A program made the translations under genes and the position numbers. A stretch of DNA of 64,000 nucleotides, from assembly GCF_900103225.1 (NCBI RefSeq), contig NZ_FNJH01000004.1, positions 124,001 through 188,000 on the forward strand. Reading direction: 5' to 3'. Source of the stretch: Pseudomonas congelans (GTDB taxonomy: Bacteria; Pseudomonadota; Gammaproteobacteria; Pseudomonadales; Pseudomonadaceae). The notes beneath the pieces were generated by a model. It worked only from the letters and a program-made list of their open reading frames with translations. It was not told the DNA's origin and ran no database searches. This document shows, in pieces, positions 41,821-51,800 of this stretch. Numbering within the stretch: position 1 is the first letter of the stretch; the number at the start of each line of letters is the position of its first letter.

Positions 41821-42713
41821 ATCTGGAACACCGGAACGGGGTTGCACCATCGGTCCTTGTACTCGCGGTCGGCACGACCGAAGGAAAAACGCAGTGATTT
41901 GCCCAGTGCGCGGGCGTTCTCCCAGGCGGACTGGGTATTGACGAAGCTCAGCACGCTGCCCGGACTGAAATCACGGGTTTCCGGATCAACACCGCCGTTG
42001 ACGTACTCGATGCTGACCCACTGCGGCGCTTCGACGCGATACACCAGTTGAATGGCAATCGGCGCATCGTTGAGAAACACCACCGAACCGATCAGCAGCT
42101 CGCGCAACAGCTCGATGACCTCGGCCTTGTGCCGGGCGCCGGTCGCTTCGAAGCCCCAGCGACGCTGAAACAGATCGCAGTACATACTCGCCAGTTCGGC
42201 GCTGCTGAACTCGCTGACAGGCCTTACCGTACCGCCGGCCTCCTCCAGCAAACGAAGCTCACGACGCTGGTTGTAACGAAACTTCTTGGACAGTTCTTCA
42301 GGCGTGCGCGCCATCGCCAGGGATTCGGTCTGTGGCTTGAAGGTACTGATGCGGCCTTCGTTGAGCGAGGACACATAGCGGGCACGATGCCGGACCGGCA
42401 CCTCGATATCGTCGGCCACCGGCAGAATCAGCTCGGCATTACCCAGATCGAACAGCCCTTTCTTGCCGTGACGCTTGAGTTCGTCCTTGGACAGCGCCAG
42501 CGAGCGCCCCCAGGTGGCAATCGCCGCCTTGACTTCACCGCCCTGCTCCCAGGCCAGATAACGCACAGCGATGCCGGAAAAGGCAGACAGACGCGCGACC
42601 ACCAGCGGATGAGTGGCGACGCTGCCGCCAAACCGCTGCCAGGCCTGCTCGTAGGCAGCCGCATCGATCTGCACCCAGCCACGCTCGCGCCAGCCCTTGA
42701 ATCGATTGAGCAT
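41817..42713 (-). CDS. Mig-14-like GNAT-fold protein
   Basis: 298 residues. It resembles Mig-14 of Salmonella and its Pseudomonas relative (PA5003), inner-membrane-associated proteins linked to resistance to antimicrobial peptides, and has an acetyltransferase-like (GNAT) C-terminal half (SIEYVNGGVDPETRDFSPGS, split here as SIEYVNGG and DFSPGSVLSF). No membrane helix is obvious. It shares one base with the upstream glycosyltransferase start region and overlaps the deacetylase start, so it belongs to the same LPS operon. Confidence 0.82.
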   Translation of the reverse strand: MLNRFKGWRERGWVQIDAAAYEQAWQRFGGSVATHPLVVARLSAFSGIAVRYLAWEQGGEVKAAIATWGRSLALSKDELKRHGKKGLFDLGNAELILPVADDIEVPVRHRARYVSSLNEGRISTFKPQTESLAMARTPEELSKKFRYNQRRELRLLEEAGGTVRPVSEFSSAELASMYCDLFQRRWGFEATGARHKAEVIELLRELLIGSVVFLNDAPIAIQLVYRVEAPQWVSIEYVNGGVDPETRDFSPGSVLSFVNTQSAWENARALGKSLRFSFGRADREYKDRWCNPVPVFQI

Positions 42714-43843
42714 CAGGCCCCCGCTGTCAGGCTGGAGACTTGTGGCAGACGCCAGAAGACATTACGTACCGCGTGATCGGAGAAGCGTTCGCGCAAGCGC
42801 AACAGCATGCGCTCGGCACAGTCCTGACGTTGTTCGGCATCCAGGCCGGCCATGTGCACCAGGCCGTGTGCCAGGCTATGCACGTCACCGAGCGGGAACA
42901 GCAGGCCAACGTCTTCGACCACTTCCTTAGCGCCGCCGCATGAGGTTGCAACCAGCGGTACACCGGCGACCATCGCTTCCAGCAGGACCATGCCGAACGG
43001 TTCATGGTCCGAGCTCAAGGCGAACACATCGAAGGCCTTGAAGTAGCGCCGCGCCTCAGGCACTTGCCCGAGGAAAAGCACCTGCGGGCCGATGCCCAGC
43101 TCCAGCGCCAGCGCCTTGAGGTTTTCTTCCAGGCGACCCTTGCCGAGAATCACCAGTTGGCTGTTATCCGGAAGATCGGGCAGCGCTTCGGCAAAACCGC
43201 GCAACAGCGTGGCCTGATCCTTGTCGGGATGCAGACGTCCCACATTGGCGACGATCCAGGCCGACGCCGACAGGCCCAGCTCTGCGCGGGCGCCTTCAGC
43301 GGAAAACTGACTGCCCTGCAGTTGCTCGACATCGATCCGGTTGTACAGGGTCTGAATGCGCTCGGCCGGCCATTTGGGCAGGCTGCTGCGCATGTCGTCG
43401 CGAACCGCGTCGGAAACACCGAGCAGGCTCAGGCGCTTGCGAAACAGGTTGGCGAACAGCTTGCGACTGCGCCGGCGGTAATCGCCGAACGCATGGTGCA
43501 CACCGATCACCGGCAACTTCGTCGCCAGTAGGGCGATGTACACCGGCTTGAAGCGGTGCGCAATGCAAAAGCTGAACGAGCGCGTCGCCGCGATCCTGCG
43601 CAGGTCACGGATGGCGCCCAGCTTCAAGCCACGAATGGCACTGGAGCTGTACTCCATGAACAGCACTTCGTCCGAACCGCAGTCGGCGACGACTTCCGGG
43701 TCGGCGGCGCCGGTCAGAAACACCGTCGTTACCCGGTAGCCCTTGCCGGCGAACAGGCTGGCGTATTGCCGTGCGCAGTCCAGAAACGGCCCGTCATAGC
43801 CGTGACAGAATTGCAGTACGTGACGTTCAACCGAGCGTGTCAT
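42713..43843 (-). CDS. wapH: Family 4 glycosyltransferase, LPS core (WapH-like)
   Basis: 376 residues with the GT-B fold of family GT4. The N-terminal QFCHGYDGPFLDCARQYA is an acceptor-domain start, and the donor-site pattern is HEPFGMVLLEAMVAGVPLVAT (residues about 285-305), with the E-x7-E motif. It is probably the glucosyl- or similar hexosyltransferase corresponding by position to PA5004 (wapH). It overlaps the carbamoyltransferase stop by 17 bases and ends within one base of the Mig-14-like start. Confidence 0.85.
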   Translation of the reverse strand: MTRSVERHVLQFCHGYDGPFLDCARQYASLFAGKGYRVTTVFLTGAADPEVVADCGSDEVLFMEYSSSAIRGLKLGAIRDLRRIAATRSFSFCIAHRFKPVYIALLATKLPVIGVHHAFGDYRRRSRKLFANLFRKRLSLLGVSDAVRDDMRSSLPKWPAERIQTLYNRIDVEQLQGSQFSAEGARAELGLSASAWIVANVGRLHPDKDQATLLRGFAEALPDLPDNSQLVILGKGRLEENLKALALELGIGPQVLFLGQVPEARRYFKAFDVFALSSDHEPFGMVLLEAMVAGVPLVATSCGGAKEVVEDVGLLFPLGDVHSLAHGLVHMAGLDAEQRQDCAERMLLRLRERFSDHAVRNVFWRLPQVSSLTAGA

Positions 43844-45584
43844 AAGCCTCGACGCCCTCTTTTACCACCAGGATGTCTTCCATGATCAGGTACTCGAGAT
43901 CCGAGCCGAAGAACATGTTCAGCGCATCGGTCGGCGAGCAGATCATCGGTTCGCCACGGCGGTTCAGCGAGGTATTCAGGGACACGCCATTGCCGGTCAG
44001 GTTTTCCAGCGCTTTCATCATGTCGTAGTAACGCGGGTTGTATTCGCGCTTGAGCACCTGAGCACGGGAGGTGCCGTCTTCATGGACGACTTCCGGAACG
44101 CGGGTTTTCCACTCCTCGGCCACTTCGAAGGTGAAGGTCATGAACGGCGCCGGGTGATCGATCTTGATCATCTGCGGGGCGACGGTGTCGAGCATCGACG
44201 GGCAGAAAGGCCTCCAGCGCTCGCGGAACTTGATCTGATGGTTGATGCGGTCGGCCACGCCGGTGACGCTCGGGCAACCGATGATGGAACGACCGCCCAG
44301 CGCGCGCGGACCGAACTCCATGCGCCCCTGGAACCAGGCAACGGGGTTGCCCTTGACCATGATCTCGGCAATCCGCTCCGGCGTGTTGTCGATCTGGCGC
44401 CAGACCGGCTTGCTCGGGTGACGGGCACAGGCTGCAATCACGTCTTCGTTGCTGTACGCAGGGCCGAGGTAGACGTGTTCCATCTTCTCGACCGGCACAC
44501 CGCGGGCGTGCGATACATAGGCCGCAGCGCCCACCGCCGTACCGGCATCGCCGGACGCAGGCTGCACGAACAACTCTTTGACTTCAGGGCGGGCGATGAT
44601 GCGCTGGTTCAGTTTGACGTTCAGCGCACAGCCACCGGCGAAAGCGATCTTTCCGGTTTCCTTGAGAATGTCACCCAGGTAGTGATCCATCATCTGCAGC
44701 GCGAGCTTTTCGAACAGCGCCTGCATGCTTGCGGCGTAGTGAATGTAGGGCTCGTCGGCCACGTCGCCAACGCGTTTCGGGCCGAGCCATTCGATCAGCT
44801 TCGGCGAGAAGTAGAAGCCCTTGCCGTTCTCTTTATAGCGACGCAGGCCGATGACGTTGGCCAGCTCGGTATTGATGATCAGCTCGCCATTCTCGAAGGC
44901 CGCCAGACGCGAAAAGTCATACTTGCTGGCATCGCCGTACGGCGCCATGCCCATGACCTTGAATTCGCCGTCGAGCATCTCGAAACCGAGGAATTCGGTA
45001 ATCGCGCCGTACAGGCCGCCCAACGAGTCCGGATCGAAGAATTCCTTGATCTTGTGGATCTTGCCGTTTTCGCCATAGCCGAAGAAGGTCGTGGCGTACT
45101 CACCCTTGCCGTCGATACCCATGATCGCGGTTTTCTCGGTGAAACCGGAGCAGTGGTAAGCGCTGGAAGCGTGGGCCAAGTGGTGCTCGACCGGCTCGAT
45201 CTTGATCTTTTTCGGATCGAAGCCCAGTTGCTCTAGGCACCAGACGATCTTGTTGCGGTAGCGCTTGTAACGGCGATTGCCCATCAGCAGCGCATCGAGG
45301 GCGCGATCCGGCGCGTACCAGTAACGCTTGGCGTAATGCCAGCGGGCCTTGCCGAACAGGCTGATCGGGGCGAACGGAATCGCGACCACGTCGACGTCCG
45401 AAGGCTTGATGCCTGCCTGTTCCAGACAGAACTTCGCCGACTCGTAGGGCATGCGGTTCTTTGCGTGCTTATCACGAACGAAGCGCTCTTCTTCGGCCGC
45501 TGCTATCAGCTTGCCGTCGATATAAAGCGCTGCGGAAGGATCATGGCTAAGGGCGCCGGACAGGCCAAGGATCGTCAATGCCAC
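43827..45584 (-). CDS. wapO: LPS core carbamoyltransferase (NodU/CmcH family)
   Basis: 585 residues. It matches the NodU/CmcH carbamoyltransferases: the N-terminal LGLSGALSHDPSAALY and HHLAHASSAYHCSGF (iron/nucleotide-binding His motif) belong to the YrdC-like/Kae1-like part, and a C-terminal domain follows. In Pseudomonas the equivalent gene (PA5005) carbamoylates an inner-core heptose. It is the first gene of the leftward LPS operon, and a TATAAT lies upstream at 45678-45683. Confidence 0.92.
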   Translation of the reverse strand: MALTILGLSGALSHDPSAALYIDGKLIAAAEEERFVRDKHAKNRMPYESAKFCLEQAGIKPSDVDVVAIPFAPISLFGKARWHYAKRYWYAPDRALDALLMGNRRYKRYRNKIVWCLEQLGFDPKKIKIEPVEHHLAHASSAYHCSGFTEKTAIMGIDGKGEYATTFFGYGENGKIHKIKEFFDPDSLGGLYGAITEFLGFEMLDGEFKVMGMAPYGDASKYDFSRLAAFENGELIINTELANVIGLRRYKENGKGFYFSPKLIEWLGPKRVGDVADEPYIHYAASMQALFEKLALQMMDHYLGDILKETGKIAFAGGCALNVKLNQRIIARPEVKELFVQPASGDAGTAVGAAAYVSHARGVPVEKMEHVYLGPAYSNEDVIAACARHPSKPVWRQIDNTPERIAEIMVKGNPVAWFQGRMEFGPRALGGRSIIGCPSVTGVADRINHQIKFRERWRPFCPSMLDTVAPQMIKIDHPAPFMTFTFEVAEEWKTRVPEVVHEDGTSRAQVLKREYNPRYYDMMKALENLTGNGVSLNTSLNRRGEPMICSPTDALNMFFGSDLEYLIMEDILVVKEGVEAYDTLG

Positions 45585-45887
45585 TAGTGTCTAGCCTCTT
45601 TAGTCTGCATGCAGGCGCAGGGCGCCCGAGAAAAGGTGTGCCCCCGCACAGCGGGCTGAGGGCAGCTAAAGGGCGGGATTATAGCGTAATGACCACGGAT
45701 TGGCTCGACGCGCTGAAATGTCACTGAAGGCCGCCCGCCAGACGGTGTACGAAACGTCTTTTTCGTCACACCCCATATTTATCTATAACGTCGCGGCTGG
45801 TTGCGTCTGATTAATTGAGGCCTTCAGTCACAGCCCCCCGAGGCCGTTGATCAAACCCTCAGCGCCTAACGCAATGGAAAGCCTGTC
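45585..45887. promoter_or_regulatory. Divergent regulatory region between wapO and the toxin gene
   Basis: No gene fits here. A TATAAT (45678-45683, minus strand) is a candidate -10 for the LPS operon. GTCACTGAAGGCC (45720-45732) and GGCCTTCAGTCAC (45819-45831) form an inverted repeat with 12 of 13 matches, centres 99 bases apart. Between them, GGTGTACGAA and TTCGTCACACC (45744-45753 and 45762-45772) make an imperfect stem. No hrp-box-like GGAACC element is seen upstream of the toxin gene. Confidence 0.5.
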
Positions 45888-48800
45888 ATGACGCAAACAC
45901 CCCCTCTGAATTTCAACCTTTCAACCCTGACCCCTGTACCGGTGACGCCCGTCGATACCTGGCCTGGCGCGTCCGCGTCACTGAAAAGGCTCGATGAACT
46001 GCGCACCCTTCTGGCCAGGGAACTGGACGCGTTACCCCGACCTGGCGAAGCCTTGCTGAGCGCCCTCGAAGGCACCGACGTGTCCGAGCGCGAACTGGAA
46101 ATCTTCAGCCTGTTGCAACAGATCGACGACTACTGGAGCGCCCCGGGCGAAACCGGTGAAAGCCGCCGGGATCGACTCGTAGCGGCGTTACAACGGGCCC
46201 TGCACGACGAAGCCCGCGTCAGGATTCACGAGCGCGATCTCGACAGTGGCTACCTGGCCTGTCTGCCCGAGTCACCCGATCAGGCACAAGACTCCGCGCT
46301 TGCCTGCTCTACGGTACGGGTGCAACTGCACGACGACGAACAGATTGAAATGGCCGGTGTGCTGGTGATTTCCGAGGGTCAGGGGCGCACGTTATTGATG
46401 CTGCCGGGGCTCGGAATCACCGGCTTTGCCACACAGGCCATGATGATCACAAGCCTTGCGCAGTGGCTCAACACACCCGGGCTGCGCGATGCGCTGCTCA
46501 GCAACGCGGAACGACAGCATCAGGACCGGCTGGCCGAGATACTGCAGGACGCCGACCTGTATCTGGAACCCTTCACGGCTGCCGACGTGCACTTGCAGCC
46601 CGTCACCACGGCACCGTTCATTCACGCGTTCGACCGGTTGCTGAACAAACAGCGCAACGACATCCGTTACGCCTGCGAACAGCCCGGCATGGCGGATCGG
46701 CTCAAGCGTCAGTCGCTGATCCAGCAAGCCATCGACATGCCTGGCCTGCTGGGCCCGGCCGCCATGCTCGAGCTGCGTGAACTGACCAACAGACAACGTC
46801 AGTATCAGCGGGACTTGCCCGAATGGATGAAGATCGCCAGCGCGGCTGACCTGCAGACCTATGCCCTGCACCTGCAACACTACGACGCGGCGCATGCAGC
46901 AATGCTCAGCGTACTGGGCAGCGCGGCGTCGCCGGAGCGGTTTGCCGACATGCAGTTGCGCACGCGCCTGGCCAATGACCTGGGCCACGATCTGGACCCT
47001 CGGGCCTTGATCATCGACACCCGGCGCACGCTGCCATCGACGAGCGAGACCTATCGCGTGACGCTGCCGCTGACCGAACTGGCACTCTATGGCCTGCATC
47101 CAGGTGACGAGACAGCGGGCTCGGACTTCCTCGAGCAGACGCTCATCACCCTCGATGGCCAGCCGCTGGATGCAGCCTATTCGGCCTTGAGCCCGGCCTA
47201 CCTTGCCCGTGTGATTGACGAACTCGATCTGCGCGCGGTGTTTGGCACGTTTCAGCGCGACGCCTACCAACAGGAACACAACCAACAGATGCTGCGCGCA
47301 CTGGCGCGAACCCGACTGACCACGCTCGGCTGGGCGGCGAAGATGCAGGGGCATATCCAGCCCGATGATTTTGCCATTGTCGCAGCGCTGACCAACAAGG
47401 CAGCGGATGCGCCTGATCCCACGTTGCGTGTGCAGCAGATCAAACTGAATGACCGCAACGTGATGGCCAGATTGCTGGTGTTTCGCAAGCAGGACGCTCA
47501 AGTCCGGGCGCAGCGGCTAGTCATGGTCGCCGTCGAGGCGCCTGGGCAGCAGTATTTCAAGGCCTTCGACACCGAGACCCACCTGCTGCATGAGCTGATC
47601 GGCTGGACCGCATCGCCCGTAATGACGGCCTGGCTGCTCGATCAGGTAGAGGTCGCTGCCCGCCCGGAACTGGCCGCGCAACTGGCGGCCCTGCGCGAGA
47701 AACCGCAGCCCGCAAAGAACTTTCTGCAATTCATCGATCACCCCGACTGCGAGACGGCGTTGCGCAGCTTTACCGACGAGCAGACCCGCGTATTGCTCTC
47801 CGAGCAGGCGCGCCATACTCCGGACTGGTACCTGCGCGCCAGCCGCGCCCAACGCCGGGAACTAATGGCCCTTGAACACGCCATTGATGGCGCGCTCGGC
47901 AACTATAAGGCCCAACCGCACACCGGCGTTCAATCGTTCAAGGACTACCTGCACCAGCGTGCCAGCCAACAGATAGGCAAACTGCTGGGCGTGCCTGCAG
48001 GTACGGTAGACCCCGATCTGGTCGTGATAACCAGCGAACGCGAAACGCTGACCTACACCGACATGCTGCTCAAAGGCTACGACGACAGTATCGATCCCTT
48101 GAGGACTTCAGCAGCCACCGACGCCACGTTCAGCGGCCCGCCGGGTATCGACCTGAGCGCATTGTCACCTGCTGCTGTCGCTGGCTCGGTGCGCGGCCAG
48201 TGGCTGGCGGACGAGTACATTGCGCTGATCAGAAACACCCTGCTGAACAGCGAAAACGATGGCTACGCCTACCGTCGCCAGTGCAGCGTGATGATCACCC
48301 AACTGCAGATGAAGGCAGCTGCACTGCGCAGTCTTCTGAAAGGTCATGTCGAAGCCGCGCAGTATGTCTGGCTCAAGCAATCACTGGATAACGCGCACCT
48401 GAGCGATTTGGCTTCACGCGAGCAATATCCCCTTTACCCCCTGCAAGTACATGTGGACAAACCCCTGATCGCCTCGGGACTGACCGATGTCGATCAACTG
48501 GTTATCCCCAGTCCGCTGTTGACTCACATCGAAACCGTTCAGGGCTGCCTGATCATTTTGCCGACACAGATCCGTCACGCCGCGCTGCTTTATACGCCGC
48601 AGGCACCTGACGGTATCGAATTCCGTCTGTTCAGCGACTTCGTAAACTCGCTGAACAGCGAAGGGATGATCGATTACTACAAGGATCGCTGCCGCATCAA
48701 GGCCCGCCGGACCCTGTCGTTCTTCCTGCGGGACATGCAGAGGGGCAACGCCAACAAGCCTCCGGTCATCCCCAGGGCATTCATTTCAGACTTTGCCGAT

Positions 48801-51800
48801 ACCTGTTTCAACCGGCCACTGGAGCGCCGGTTGCGTGATGTGGAAGAAACCACCACCGGCCGCCACGACATGCTGGCCAAGCTGATCTGGGTCAGTGTCG
48901 AAATCATTGCCACGGCCCTGACCCTGCCCTTCCCGCCGGCAAGCTTTGCGGTGGGCAGCCTGATTTCATTGCATGACAGCAGTCAGGCACTGGCCGCGCT
49001 GAGCGCGGGCGACCGGGAGCGCGCCACGAGCTACATGCTGTCGGCACTGCTCAACGGCCTCGGTGCAGGCAGCGATTTGCTGGTGGGTCTGAAAGGACTG
49101 GGCGTTTTGCATCAGCTTGAGAACAGTCAGCATTCGACCCCGGTGCTGCGCTCGCTCCAGCGCCAGCCTTCGCTGCCACGTTACGAGGATCTGTACCCGG
49201 TAGAGCTGCAAGAGCAGGTATTCCTGCTCGGCAAGCCCAATGTCCACGGGCATGCTGCGGTTTTCCAGGCGTCCCATGTCGCCTCGGCACCACCGCTGGC
49301 AACCGGTCAGTTCGCTGCACGAGAGACAGGTGGCGCCTGGCAGCCGCTTTTCCCGCTGCCACCGGCCGCGAAGCGCGTGCCATCGGGTTTGCGCATCGAT
49401 CTGGCCGTCGACATTTCGCTGGATAACGTGCCACGCATCGCCGATGGTCACGCAAAAGGCGTGCAGGCGATCAATGGAAAACACTACATCCAGCTGTCAG
49501 ACCGGGCCTTTGAAGTTCAGTACGACGCACACTTGCGTTACTGGCAGATCATCGACCCGGCCAATCCGTTCGCCTTCTTCGGCAAACAGCCGGTTCGCCT
49601 GAATGATCAGGACCAGTGGCTGCTCGTCGAACGGCAGCGCCTGCGCGGCGGCGGGCTTGACGCTCCGGGCACTTATCGACCGCTGCCTGAGGAAGCCAGC
49701 GCCAGCTCGCTGAACACCTTGGGCGACTACGAGATGCCGGGCGACATGCGTGCGCACCTGGACATCGTCATCAACAAGGAAGTCTTCGATCCGACCGGCG
49801 CAGGCCTGGAAGTCTATTTCGAAACGTATTTCACCGAGGTGCGCCAGACCTTCACCGCGCGCCGGGAAAAACTCTATCAAGACGCCCTGGCTTTTTTTGC
49901 CGGTTTCACGCCGCTACCCAGGCCGAACCTGCCCGCCTATGGCCTGCCCGGCAGCGTCGACACACTCATCAAGCACATCTTCAGCCACAGTAACGGGCTG
50001 GTGTTCAGCGAGGCCCCGAAGTCAGTGGCCAGCAAGCGTCTGCTGCTGCTCAACATGCCCTTGCTCGCAGAGCAGCGTGTCGAGGTGCTGTACATCGAGC
50101 ACCTGCTGACCGACAAACACCTTCGCAAGCTGGCCAGGTATCGCCAACTGGGCAAAAAGAGTCGCTCAGGCTCTCGTGAGCTCAAGTACTACCTGCAAGA
50201 GACCAATCGTGGCGCCCTGAATAACGCCAGCAGCGAATACGATTACTATCACCTGATCAAGACAGCCCACCGTTACGGTATCGAGGTTCGCCCGTTCAGT
50301 TCCTCGATCAGCTATCCGTTTATCGGCCATACGGTTCTGGCGGCTGCCGATGACCCGACCTCGGCCATGAAAATGAGCAATTTCTTCGGCCACAACGTTA
50401 TGAATCAGGACATCGAGCCGGCCTCCGCCAGGCGCTGGGTGGCACTGCTCGACCAGAAGCTTGCCACCACACACGATCAAGTGCCCGGCATCGCTGAAAT
50501 GCAGGGCGCAGTCAGTGTGCATGTTCAGGACATCCCCGCCGGACGACCGACCCGCATCAGGCAAGGCGCGAGTGGTGCGCCTGAAAACACGCCGACCCAC
50601 TGCGACTTCACCATAGCGTTTGCCGATCCGGCGCTGCCCGCCGGACCGCTGCCCCCTGCCACTGCTCTGGATAACCTGTTGATTCGCGAGCTGGGCGACC
50701 CGGCCGCGATTACCGAGGGAGAGCGCTGGGCGGGCGAGTACGGGTTTGTCCTTGACGAAAACGATACCTGGCTGCGCGTGGAACCTGATGACTGGAGCGC
50801 TGACAGAGCAATGACGGCCATCCAGCAATCGCTGACCGATGCCACCTACGAAATGCCGCTGGACACCAGAACAACGCTGCATCGCCTGGCGAACTTCGAA
50901 AAGAAGGGGCTCGATATGGAGTATTTTTTTGACGACATCGAACTCGATACCGTGCGCAATACATTCGACCTGCGGCGCAAGAATCTGCAACAGGACGCCG
51001 CCAGGATCAGTGCAACTCAACTGCCGCCTCGCCCGACGTTACCCGCCATCGAACCTCAGACAAGCACCGCCGGATTGCTTGAGACCCTGTATCGCCATAC
51101 TGAAGGCCTGGTTATTGGCGAGTCACACTCTTCGATCGCCAGCAAAAAGCTGATTATCGACAACCTGCCGTTGCTGTCGCAGCAGAACGTCAAAACGCTG
51201 TACATGGAGCACCTGTTGAGCGATCTGCATCAGGCAGACCTGGATCGTTTCCTCGAAACGGGGCAGATGAGCAAAACCCTGCTGCATGACCTGAAAACCC
51301 TGGACCGCGGGCATCACACCGATCCGGACGGGGTCTACACCTTCGAACGGCTGATCATCAGGGCGCGGCAGCAGGGTCTGGAGATTCGCGCCATCGATTG
51401 CGCAAGCAGTTACCACCTCAAAGGCCTCGCCGAGGAAGAGCCCCTTACCCGCCAGCAAATGATGAATTACTTTGCCTCGCGCACAATCCGCAGGCATCAG
51501 GACGTAATGGGGTCACACAAGTGGATAGCGCTGGTCGGCAACAGCCATTCCAATACCTACCAGGGCGTCGTGCCCGGTATTGCCGAACTGGAAGGCGGGA
51601 TCGGCCTGCGGGTCGTCGATGTGGCTCCGGGGCATTCGAAGGGCATAACGCTGGATCCGGGGGAGCTCGTCTCGGGTCGCATAGCGACTAAAAAGGTCTA
51701 CATCAAAGCTGATTATCGGGTGGAGATGGAAGTGCTGCGTGCACAGTCAGCCAGGCTGCCGAGCACCGAGAAACGCCTCTCCAGGCCGGGAATGTTTTTG

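Noticed and set aside
45585..45887. hrp box (type III secretion promoter) upstream of the toxin gene
   Set aside because: I looked for GGAACC with a CCAC element 15-16 bases on and found neither, so HrpL control is not supported.
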